Source: Epiperipatus broadwayi (lineage: Eukaryota > Onychophora > Udeonychophora > Euonychophora > Peripatidae). From it: 64,000 bases of DNA. The translations under genes and the position numbers were made by a program. How positions within the stretch are numbered: position 1 is the stretch's first letter; every line of letters begins with the position of its first letter. Positions 45,891 to 56,010 of the stretch are shown here, in pieces. The notes beneath the pieces are model-generated. The model saw only the letters and a program-made list of their open reading frames with translations. It ran no database searches and had not been told where the DNA came from. Location: assembly GCA_028023455.1 (NCBI GenBank), contig JAQFVV010006705.1:312001-376000 (forward strand). The letters are read 5' to 3'.

Positions 45891-47394
45891 TGTGAGACTT
45901 TTAGCCCTGTGTACGTGTTGTTTTTTATAGCTATTAAAACAAATTACTTATTACCTTATAATACAGTGAAATCTTTCCAGTCATGCACAGTAAAAAAAAT
46001 AGGTTGTGATTTAGATTTTGGAACTGACATAAATTAACAAATTTCCAACAACCAGGAGAAATAATCTGCTGCAAAGAAATATTTAAAAGGTCACCACGAG
46101 GGGGAGCTAGTAGTTCAGCACATCTTTTGTAAATGAAGATTGATATCATTTCCTATTCAGGCTTTTTTTTTTTTTTGAGAGCTGATTTATTAACAAAAAA
46201 AATAAATGCCATCATTAGTTATTATTGATTTAGAATCCATCAAATCATTAGTTCTAGAAACACCAGTCACATTTGTATATTATAAAAAATAATCAGCAAA
46301 GTTTTTAGCTGAAAACTTCCGAGAATCAACTAACATTGAATATTTTAAAATAAATGGCTAAAAACTATCCAAGATGGATCCAATATTGCTATCCAGATGT
46401 TCCGTTATATCTTTGAAATCAATTTATTCTTTGATTTTAAATAATCTTCTACAATTTATAAAATTATTATAGCAATATACAGGTCCTGATTGCTTAAGTA
46501 ATCTTATGGTGCCTAAGATTTTTAATAATTGAATTACTTATTTATTAAGTAAACAGGAAGTAAATAATAAACTCTGTCCAACAAAAATTTTGAGCAAGGA
46601 GTTTAAAATATAACAGACATAATATAAATCTTAATATATATAAATAAATTACAAAAACATAAAATATTTAGTATAATACAACCGATGGTATAAATATTTT
46701 TTTAAAAAGCAAATAACTGATGTTTATTTAATTCAAAAAACATTCTTGTATAGACATATTGATCTTTTGAGATCATTATAATTAAATTATTTCGGACGGG
46801 AAGTCAAATTTTTTTTATATTTAGTAGATAATCGTGTATTTTCTAGAGTTTTAGCTAGATCTTCTACGATATACATCAAGAATTGCTCTGTGCCGATTTA
46901 ATAAATGAATAACAATATGTATAATAAGAGTTCCATAAATATCTTTAACAGATATGGCATGAGATTTGTCAAAAATAATACTTATTGCATAATTATGTAA
47001 AGCATATAATAATAATTACTTTAGAGATTAATTTTAATAATTATTATGCAATCCATTCTATGAAACATAAATATGTCCATGTTACACGCTGGATTTTCGG
47101 TCTGTTGATTTAATACACAATTCTTTCTTTTAACTTTTTCTGCTGCATACTTTATTTTTTGAACGATTTTAAACCTTTGTCTAATTGAAACTCTTTCTTA
47201 TATTGTACCTTCAGCCTATATTTCTAAGCAAATCAATCATTATTACTCTTATGGGGGTACTTTTAAAATAAACTTTGTAATATAAATGGGACCTAATCTC
47301 TCCCATGAAAACTAATTTTATATTGACCATAAAATATTTATTAAAAAGCTATCATTTATTTGCTTTCTAAGTTCAATCCTATGAAAAGATGATC
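45891..47394. other. Unannotated AT-rich stretch
   Basis: 1.5 kb with no recognisable feature; the open frame at 45934-46149 has no motif. Confidence 0.5.
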
Positions 47395-47640
47395 ACACTA
47401 AGAAACATATTGATTGATTATAATACATTAAAGATCACCCTGTCAAGCTATTGTGCATGCGCTTTTTAGGAGTGTTAATAATAAATGAATACTTTGACTC
47501 CCAACACAAGATATAGTATTTAGGAAAGAATAAAATGAATCCACTTATTCTATCCAACCCCAAATGCTTATATATGGGCAAATCTTAAGTACTGGAAGTG
47601 AAAGCGTGAGGATAGACCACTCACTTTAAATTACTGTTTA
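47395..47640. mobile_element. Family F foldback, copy 2, decayed
   Basis: TGTGCATGCGCTTTTTAGGA, AAATGAATACTTTGACTCCC, GAATCCACTTATTCTATCC, TATGGGCAAATCTTAAGTAC match 10.36-10.66 kb in inverted order. Supports F as a repeated element family. Confidence 0.65.
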
Positions 47641-48416
47641 CGATGTCTGAATGAATGATGTCGACAAAATTATCTAGAAGTTACTAAACATCATTCTCAA
47701 ATGAAACTTTGATTATATGCTGTTACATTCATATTTTAAGAATTTTATAGAAGCATTCTTAAGTGAATTTTTACTAATACTTTAATATCAGGTACAAGGG
47801 AATCCGTATTTTATTTCCACACCACAAATTGCATTTATATATATATGATCTATTTGTTAACATTAGAATTCGATACGTGACTTTCGACATGGATGTGTTG
47901 GAAAAAATATTATGTTAAAAAAGAAACAATTATTAATAAATTAAAAGAATTGATGAGCAAAGAATTTAATAATTTGATAGATAGATGATTTTTCTAAATA
48001 AATCTTAATAATCTATTGACTAAATGGTTAACATACACAAGAGAATTAAAAAAAATTATCCACGATTAGTAAATAGCTTGCAGTCAACCTTTTTTCTCTT
48101 ACTGAGAATTTACTTTTAAATTGATCTAATTTTACAGCACTCTAAATGCAAATGAACCCATTTCCAAATCACAGTTATTACCTATTTTTTGTCATCATAA
48201 GTGTAAAATTAAAAATAAATAAATTGAATGCTAAAAATAATATATGGTACCATTCCTAGAATAATAATATTAATTACTGATCATCTGTTCCTAAAAACAA
48301 TTCATTGTTGCAATGTCCACATCATTTTGTCCTCAATGATTCTTTTCATATTTGCATATGAACTATACATAATTTCACATGACTGACATTTCTTATGCTT
48401 ATATGAACTGTTAAAG
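47641..48416. other. Unannotated stretch
   Basis: No recognisable feature. Confidence 0.4.
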
Positions 48417-49142
48417 CAACTCTTTTCATACAGCAGTGCTACCTAGTGCAAACCAGAGTAAACAATGGATGCAGAATGGTTTGTACATAAAATCCCTATC
48501 TAATGCCTACTCATCCAATATCCTAAAATAGTTTCTAACTTGGGGCTCCTGATGAAGGTCACAAGCTAGAAACTATTCCGGAAATATTGGATGAGTAGAC
48601 ACTAGATATGGATTTTACGTACAAATCTTCCTGCTTTGTTGATTACTCTGGCTTGCAATGAGTTGAGCTACTCTGTATGGAGAGTTTTGCCTCTGGGTAA
48701 ACAGTTTTTGCTGGCATAAAGAATGGTGTTCATTGGATGTTTAGTGGTTTAATACCAATCCTGCCTAATAGGATTATTGGTGACTGTGCAAATTAAAAAA
48801 CCAATGAGACCAAAAAGTATGGATGCTGAACTCAGTTCAGATCTACATAACTATACAAGCTAATGAGCTTGAATGTTGTGTTTTAATTTTAAATCCAAAG
48901 CTTTATAGTTAGCTAATAAGATAAAAGGTAGCTGCTGGAGGATTACATTAATCCTAAGATCTATGTGCAGTGCTCTTAGATCCAAGGCTCCTCACTGATG
49001 AAAGCCTCAAACTAAAAAATAGTCTGGGGATATTGGATAAGTAGGCACTAGATAGGGATTTTATGCACAAACCTTCTTACATCTATTGATTACTCTGTTT
49101 TGCACTGAGTTGTGCTACTGTATGGAGAGTTTTGTCTCAGTG
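48417..49142. mobile_element. Family D: inverted unit plus tandem units with two hammerhead cores 446 bp apart
   Basis: 48417-48545 is a minus arm; 48546-48696 is a plus arm with CTGATGA at 48549-48555 and GAAAC at about 48569; 48716-49142 is a full plus unit with CTGATGA at 48995-49001. So a plus-strand transcript would hold two hammerhead positions 446 nt apart. Core two has lost GAAAC (AAAAA) and core one has ATTCC where GTC is expected, so neither is expected to cleave now. Unit landmarks: GATGTTTAGTGGTTTAATAC, GCTGCTGGAGGATTACATTA, GGCTCCTCACTGATGAAAGC, TATGGAGAGTTTTG. Confidence 0.8.
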
Positions 49143-50412
49143 ATATTCTGAATATTTAACAACCAGATTATTAATATACACAGTAAGTTTAAATATAAGG
49201 TGAATAATATATATGTATGTATAAGAGAGAGAGAGAGAAGTTGTATTACTATACTTTGATTTAAAAACAAACTTTCTGCACTGACAACCTTGACCCTATC
49301 TGCATCTGATTACTATTAATTATTTATTAAACTAGAGATTATTCATAGCAAATAAATAATCTTAAATCATCATTAAATATTAATATATATGTTATTTAAT
49401 TAAACATTAACATATAAAGACATTTATGAATGATTGTAACCTGGGTTAGCCAAAGAATGCTTCTTTAATATGAATTGCATCTCAGGACATTTGCCTTTTT
49501 CAGATATCTTCAGTCACATGTTTTGATAATGTGTGCTGGAATTAAAAATTTAACCATGCCTAAGTATATGCACATGTATGCACAGTCCAAACTTGATTTT
49601 TTTACAATATTTTTCATTTGTAATCTTATATTTCTAATAAATCAAATCAATTTATTAAATTCTGATACAGAATAAAGCCTTAATACTAAAATCAAATGTT
49701 AAATGATTACAAAAATTACCACCAGGATACATAACAAAAATGCTTTTACATGTTGAATGTTTATTTTTCTCTAAAAAAAACATTAATTATGAAAATAAAA
49801 TATATTTATATTTATCAAATAAAAATTTTTAATATTATGAAAATTATCCTGAAAGATAAAATTACTTTTAAAAATAACTTTTTCTACATAAATTTATAAA
49901 TATAATGTAAATAAGCATTGCCATTTTGTGCTACTTGACCTTCACACTATAGAGATTTCTTATCCACTGATAACTCTTGGCATCTAGAAACAAAAACAAA
50001 ACAATTACAGATTCTTTATAATTTTATCAAAAATGTTCAATGTAAATTTACATCAGAAATATCAACTCGTAAGCTTTTCAAATGGCAGGCAGATCAATCT
50101 TGAAAGAACAAAGTATTAAGAAAACAGATAATAAATAAATAAAAAAATAATTATGACTTTTACTTTCTTTATTTAAAAATTAATAATTTATTTATTCTGA
50201 CGTTTATATAAAAAAAATTCAAACTGATAATCCTGTGGTTTGCATATTTAAGAAAAAAACTAATGATTTTTATTTATTTTAGGCTAATATATTTTAAATT
50301 GGTAAAACTCATAGTATGTTCATTTGTTATTAAAAAGTATTTGCGTTATGCAGTATAATTTCTTGTAATAGTCACAATGCGAAATGCATACAATTTGAAT
50401 TAAATTTGTCAA
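49143..50412. other. Unannotated AT-rich stretch
   Basis: GA microsatellite near 49225-49240; otherwise nothing recognisable. Open frame 49475-49675 has no motif. Confidence 0.5.
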
Positions 50413-50510
50413 GCATTGACGGCCTAGTGGTTAGCATAGCTGCCGTCCAAGCAGCTAGCCTGGATTCGCTTCCTGGTCAATGCATTTGACATATGAGAGA
50501 AAAAAAAAGT
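50413..50510 (+). repeat. tRNA-Gly(TCC)-derived SINE, copy 1
   Basis: A 72-nt tRNA-like head (50413-50484): GGCCTAGTGGTTAGCATAGC as D arm, GCTGC-CGTCCAA-GCAGC as anticodon arm with TCC anticodon, GATTCGCTTCC in the T arm. It is followed by TTTGACATATGAGAG and an A-run, shared with the 51.7 kb copy. Layout and anticodon match eukaryotic tRNA-Gly(TCC). The changed T loop and the shared 3' flank say SINE rather than functional tRNA. Confidence 0.75.
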
Positions 50511-51746
50511 TAAAATTTAAAAATAAAAATAAAAACATATTTAATAAATTTTGTGAACTGTAGTAAAGTCACTTAATGGATTTGATACAATCAATAGGGA
50601 TATTGTAGCGTATTACCACATTTGAATCCGTAATTTTTCTTTTCAACACGTTACAGTGCATACATGTACATCTTTGCATACGTATGCACACAAAAAGTTA
50701 AATATCTATTCATCATTAGTTTTCAGTTTATTTAGTTTACTTAAAATAATCATATTTATTTGCAAATATCAATTTATGAATTTTATTTATATATTTTTTT
50801 TAAATGCCAATTTTTAAAAATTAAAATAAAGTCATATTTTGAAAATAAATAATTGACTTTCACTTGATTATAAAATAATAATAATAACAGTTGATAAATA
50901 TTAAACTTACAAAGTTAATTATGCATTTTTTATAAAATTATCAATCTTTTTTTATCGTTTTTAAATATATATATACGCCTACATATACTGCAGGACAAAA
51001 GAAACAATAAAATACAAAATAAAAGACGAACTAAAAAAGAAAAGTCATATAAATAATATTTCATGCTTTCTAAAATTTAAGTTAAAGCAAATAAGAAAAA
51101 TCTTAATAAATTATATTAAAATAGCTTATGAACTCATACATTTTACAAAGATAATGTTACATAGATAGATGTAATCTTTTTCATTTTTCGGTTTCAATAA
51201 TTAATAGTTTGTAAGTAGGAATTCATCAAAAAGATGGAGACTGATTTCCAAATGGAGACATAGATTTTAATACTATATATTTCTTGCATAGAAGGTAGGA
51301 AATCTATTATTATCATTTCCATTAAATGTGACTATGAAAAATATAGCTGTAACGTGCAAATCCATCCTTTTACAATGGCTTATCATCTTTCTGCGCGTGC
51401 AAAAAGTTATTAAGTTAATCAGACTTATTTTTAACACAAGATAAGTTTCATCACCTTAGACATGCCTCAAATCAAGATCACCTTTTTGAATGCTTATTCA
51501 AAAGTCCTTTCAAGCAAATGGGAAATTATGGGTAAGAAATAATTTCCGGAGAAACATAAACATTTTTTTTCGAGTACAACAATTAAAACAATTGGATTTC
51601 ATTTTGGATGTTACTGAAGTCTTAACAATAGATTAATGATAACCCCATGACAATTACACTTATCTTTTTCAGAATTGAAATATAATAATCTCTAACTAAC
51701 TTTTGTATTTAATGATTGTCAAATCTATTTATATAGTGGCAAGAAT
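50511..51746. other. Unannotated AT-rich stretch
   Basis: No recognisable feature. Confidence 0.5.
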
Positions 51747-51840
51747 GTGTTGGTGGCCTAGTGGTTAGCATAGCTGCATTCCAAGCAGCTGGTCCGGGTT
51801 TGCTTTCCTGTCAACGCATTTGACATATGAAAAAAAATCT
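51747..51840 (+). repeat. tRNA-Gly(TCC)-derived SINE, copy 2, near-intact cloverleaf
   Basis: Exactly 72 nt (51747-51818) fold as a tRNA: acceptor GTGTTGG/TCAACGC (two G-U pairs), D arm GGCCTAGTGGTTAGCA, anticodon arm GCTGC-ATTCCAA-GCAGC with TCC, T arm around CCGGGTTTGCTTTCCTG where GGTTCGATTCC is expected. The disrupted T loop argues against a working tRNA. Followed by TTTGACATATG and an A-run, as in copy 1. Confidence 0.75.
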
Positions 51841-51954
51841 CTACAGATTCCTTTACAATGTTTGCTAACAGTTAACTATCCAAAAAAAAAAATATGAATA
51901 AATGATTACATCCTAGTATTTTCCTGAAGAATTGTGATGATGGTATTTTAGATG

Positions 51955-52290
51955 GTATAATATGTTGAATTATTTCCATCGTCCATCATTAACTGTTGAA
52001 CGTCTAAAAAATTTTAAACTTTATTCAAACTTTTTGAATACAAACAATTGTTAGTAATAGCACACAAGACTATACAATATGTCAAGTGGTATTATTCTCC
52101 GTTCTTCTTTAGACGTAAGTTTGACTCCTATGCTAAGATTGTCACTGGTCAGGTTAGCAACACCTGAAGAAGAGTGGAGAATAATATCATTAACAGTTGT
52201 ATTCATTTGAAAAGTTTAAATAAAGTTCAATTTAGACATTCCACATTTAATGATGGATGATAGAAATAATCCAACATATTATGTTTATAT
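51955..52290. mobile_element. Family A foldback, subfamily A2
   Basis: GTTGAATTATTTCCATCGTC ... CAATTGTTAGTAATAGCACA on the left, mirrored by CATTAACAGTTGTATTCATT ... GATGGATGATAGAAATAATC on the right. The centre keeps TCACTGGTCAGGTTAGCAAC, ACCTGAAGAAGAGTGGAGAA. The hairpin's 3' strand and GAAAC are deleted in the right arm. Confidence 0.75.
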
Positions 52291-52430
52291 CCTGACGATC
52301 ACATCTGTCATCTAACTCTGAAATCTGTATTCAGTTTGAACTTTCCATTCCAATATTTTTCAAAGATAGTTATGCATAATTTTTATTATTTTTTGCTGTC
52401 TATCTTTTTTATATTTTGCTTTTTTTTTAT

Positions 52431-52462
52431 TTTTATTGAGAGAGTGTGTGTGTGTGTGTGTG
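52431..52462. repeat. (GT)n microsatellite
   Basis: GAGAGTGTGTGTGTGTGTG run; 52463-52640 unannotated. Confidence 0.9.
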
Positions 52463-52644
52463 TTTAATATTTTCCTGCTAATATTAGTGAAAAAAGATTG
52501 CAATTCCATCAACCATGAAATTACTATTTCAAATTGCATGGGAGAACATAATCATAAATTATTTCTCTTATTTTATACTGACTTTTTTAATATGCAGAAT
52601 ATCATTTCCTTCAAACACCAGGTGCTCAAGAAGCAATATTTAAC

Positions 52645-53215
52645 AGAAGCAAAACTCTCCATTTAGTAGTGCCACTCAGTGCAAATCAGAGTAATCAATG
52701 AATGCAAGAAACTTTGTGCATAAAAATCCCTATTTAGTGCCCACTCATCCAATATCTTTACCAGTTTCTAGCTTGTGGCTTTCATCAGTGAAGATGCTTG
52801 GATTTGGGAGCTCTGCACCCAGATCTTAGGATCTAATGCAACCCTCCAGCAGCCACCTTTACCTTTTTAGTTAACTATAAACCTATGAGTCTAAAATTGA
52901 AAACACAATAATATTTTCAATCCATGTTCATTTGCCTATATAGTCATATAGATCTGAACTCAGTTCAGTACCTATAAATTTTGGTGTTTTTGGTTCTTTA
53001 ATAATTACAGCCACCATTATCCTATTTGGCAGGATTGGTATTAAACCACTAAACATCATGTTTCCTCACTGATGAAAGCCACAAGCTAGAAACTGGTCTG
53101 GATGATGTTGGATGAGTAGGCACTAGATAGGGATTTTATGCACAAGCCTTCTGGCATCCATTGATTACTCTGGTTGGCACTGAGTGGTTCTACTGTATGG
53201 AGAGTTTTGCCTGTT
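52645..53215. mobile_element. Family D asymmetric head-to-head pair
   Basis: The left arm (52645-53060, minus-oriented) is a nearly complete unit; the right arm (53061-53215, plus) begins at the hammerhead's stem I. Outer ends mirror each other (GCAAAACTCTCC / GGAGAGTTTTGCC). The junction lies exactly at GTTTAGTGG-equivalent sequence, so a full unit is joined to the 5' boundary of a second, as would follow from priming on a ribozyme-processed RNA (inference). Confidence 0.8.
53063..53104 (+). ncRNA. Candidate hammerhead ribozyme, family D, intact core
   Basis: CTGATGA 53069-53075, stem II AGC-CACAA-GCT (three pairs, with an A-A mismatch at 10.1/11.1), GAAAC 53089-53093, TGGTC giving a GTC cleavage triplet at 53096-53098 and near-palindromic ACTGGT for stem III, then TGG pairing with TCA/CTCA. 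All invariant core bases are present. Stem I is short (3 bp) compared with the family consensus of six. Confidence 0.55.
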
Positions 53216-54559
53216 TTAAACCAAACTCTTCTAATAACTTCTTTTTAGTCTTTTATATTTTTTAATATACCAAACTCTTCTATCAACAATAAACTTACAT
53301 GGCTGTAAAGGCTTAAAAAATATTGCGGGTAAAGCAATATTTCAAATACTTTTTTTATTGAGATGAATTTATTAGCCTTCAAATCTCACAAATCAATTTT
53401 ATATCACGCAGTATATTTTCCATAACTCATAAATATTTCTAAGTAAACATATTTTTTGGCTTATTTATTAGTAACCCTTTCCCGCAAATATAGATATTTT
53501 AAGAAAATACAATTTCCATTAGATTATAAAGATGATGTTTAGATCTTAATAAGTTTTTAGGTTGAGTTGTGAATTTAAATCCATAGTCTCGTGTGTTTGT
53601 TGTCTTTAGAATTTGTAACAATTAGCTATAGTAATAATAGCATAATAGTAGTAGTAATTAATAGCATATGTACGTACTATATATCACAACAGTTCCTTAC
53701 ATTATGAAACAATAAGATTCATTTCCTTAGTGCCGAATCTATTTAGGAACTTTTAGCTCTCCAATTTTGCCACTCTTACTACTATGATAAACTGTGCGGT
53801 ACATTGACTTTTATAATATATGTAAACAATTCTTCTTCTTTTCAGGGAAATTAATTTTATTCTCTGAATAAGAGAATGTATTTATTGAAGTGTTTTTAAA
53901 AAATTAATTTATATTTAAAAATCCTTCATTCTAATTTGAATTTTATGATCATCAGTTTAATAATGCGAACAGAATTTAAAGTGTTTTCTTTTTTTATATA
54001 TATTTAGATAAATTTGTTTGAATTGTATTAATTGGAATACTTTTTTTTATTTTTTTTAAAAAGTTGTTATTTTAACATTGCAGTTTTTTATTTGCTTGTT
54101 AAATGATTATAGTAACTAATTCTCTTGAATAACTCACAAAGTTTATTCCGTAATTTTCTATTCAACTCGCATCCAATATTTGTAAAAAGATAAAACTGTA
54201 TTAGAAAGATAGGGTACTTCTAAGGTCCTAATTTAATTAATTTTAGATAAATATTCATTTATAAGTGTGTGGTGTTAATATTTTAAAAAAGCATTTTTTA
54301 AGGCAAAATATGTGCATAGAATGTTCAGATTCAACCTCTATATGTTTGTTAATATTAACGCTAAAACATAGACATTTTGTCAGGATTCCATACATAATTG
54401 TGTGGCTAGGGTGGATGGTTTAATAGCTATTAGCAACTACTGAGTCATATACGTTATCCAGCTAAGGATATGTCACCTCCAAATAAAGCATAAATGTTTT
54501 AATAGTGATAACAAGCAACCACATATAATTCTTGATTTATTTTTTATGACTTTTCACAT
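53216..54559. other. Unannotated AT-rich stretch
   Basis: GGAACTTTTAGCTCTCC near 53750 also occurs at 29.14 kb. Otherwise nothing recognisable. Confidence 0.45.
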
Positions 54560-54725
54560 CTTTACAATGACCACACAATAACACCATTACCGATTTGAAG
54601 TCAAAATATTATTTCATCTACTAGTACTTATTGTTCAACTCTTTATTTATGTTAGTTTCAACTGACTAGAAGATTTCTTCAGATCTCCTGATTTTTGCTA
54701 AAATTACATAAATTAAAAAAGCACT
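54560..54725 (-). mobile_element. Possible solo copy of another hairpin-bearing family
   Basis: Minus strand: GATCTGAAGAAATCTTCTAG, TCAGTTGAAACTAACATAAA, TAAAGAGTTGAAC. This has the CTGAAGA ... GAAAC spacing and an ATAAAG-type end like the PLE-related families, but only a weak stem. Seen once. Confidence 0.4.
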
Positions 54726-55075
54726 GTGAAAAATGTATTAAGAGTACTATAGGTTTTTTTTTTTTTTTTGTAAAGATTTAATAGAAGCTGTGAACTAAGT
54801 ACTTTTTGACATGAAATGTTATTTTGCTGAAATGTTGGTAGTTATATACTTTAATATTCTACAGGGCTATTCTTAAAAACTAACAATTTCAACAAAAGTG
54901 TTATTATATAATTTGTGAGAAAACTTGTTTAGTTTCAGGGTTTGTGAATTAGTAGTAATTGATAGTTTCCTGGAAACAACAAAAGGTAAAAAATTATATC
55001 TATTTACATGGATATAATCTCTTCATGTCTATTCTTTATTATAATAAAAATTCATGGAAACATTTAATTCAATCT
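54726..55075. other. Unannotated stretch
   Basis: Poly-T at about 54751-54768; nothing else recognisable. Confidence 0.4.
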
Positions 55076-55080
55076 AAATA

Positions 55081-56010
55081 TATACACTTAATAATCAATA
55101 AAGCAAGACAAATTGCTTTTAAAAAGCTTGTATTTATAAATATGTAATATAAGGAGCATACCAATAACTCAAGCAAGTTCTTATTTAAAAAGTGCAGTAA
55201 GAGAAAATATTTAAAATCTCTATCTAGAATATTCCTATCCCCAGACCAATTGGTTTCAAACTTATGGCCCATCTCAGTGAGAAGTTGTAACATTCAGACC
55301 CTAGATCTAAAATATAAACTCAAAACCCAGTACTTAAGCCAATAAACATCACGTGATTACCATTTTCTTATGCTTGCTTATAACTATTATTAAAACAATA
55401 CGTATAGTGAGTTTTGCCTGTTTTAACCCAGTACTTATTTAATACGTAGCAATTGAAAAAAAATCTGAAATTTTCAGACATAAAAATGTCTTTAAGTCCA
55501 GCTATCTAACTCAAATAGCTATATGGGAATAAACCAAATTCATATCTGCCATATATTAATAGACTTAGCATCGTCAAAGCCATAAAGATAAAATTATAAT
55601 AATCAATAAAGTAAGTCACATATGACATGATATTGCTTTTATGAGCTTGTATTTACAAATATGTAGTATAGGGGATATACCAATAGCTCAAAAAAGCTCT
55701 TATTTAATAAGTGCAGTAAGAGAAAATATTTAAAATCTCTATCTAGAATATTCCTCTCCCAGACAAATTGGTTTTGAACTTATGGCTCACCTCAGTGATG
55801 AGCTAGAACTTTCAGACACTAGATCTAAAATATCAACTCAAAACCCAGCACTTATTTAATACTTAACTATTGAGAAGAAAATCTGAAAATTTCAGGCATA
55901 AAAATGTCTTTAAATCCAGCTATCTAACTCAAATAGCTATATGGGATTGAACCCAATTCAGATCTGTCATATATTAATAGCCTTAGCATTGCCAAAGCCT
56001 TAAAAGTAAA
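55081..56010 (-). mobile_element. Family E: two tandem units with hammerhead-like cores
   Basis: Two direct copies: the landmark GACCAATTGG/GACAAATTGG lies at 55244 and 55762, 518 bp apart, or about 417 bp after removing the 101 bp added by the family D insertion. Shared blocks include GTGCAGTAAGAGAAAATATT, TAAAATCTCTATCTAGAATA, CTTTAAGTCCAGCTATCTAA, AATAGCTATATGGGA. On the minus strand each unit has CTGA..., hairpin GCCATAAGTT-type, (G)AAAC and then CCAATTGGTC: in copy 1 ACCAATTGGT is a perfect 10-nt palindrome ending in a GTC site, followed by TGGGGA. Both cores have two extra bases after CTGA. Confidence 0.75.
55337..55425. mobile_element. Short family D insertion with 12-bp TSD
   Basis: 89 bp of family D (minus strand contains GGCAAAACTCACTATACGTA and CACGTGATGTTTATTGG) flanked by ACCCAGTACTTA at 55325-55336 and 55426-55437. 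The second family E copy lacks the insert, giving an empty-site comparison in the same window. Confidence 0.85.

Noticed and set aside
49485-49515. CTGAAGA on the minus strand followed by TATCTGAAAAAGG as another hammerhead
   Set aside because: There is no stem II between the boxes and no GAAAC; the spacing is wrong.
51747-51818. Functional tRNA-Gly gene
   Set aside because: The T loop departs from the invariant GTTCGA pattern and the 3' flank with A-run is shared with another copy, so SINE is more likely.
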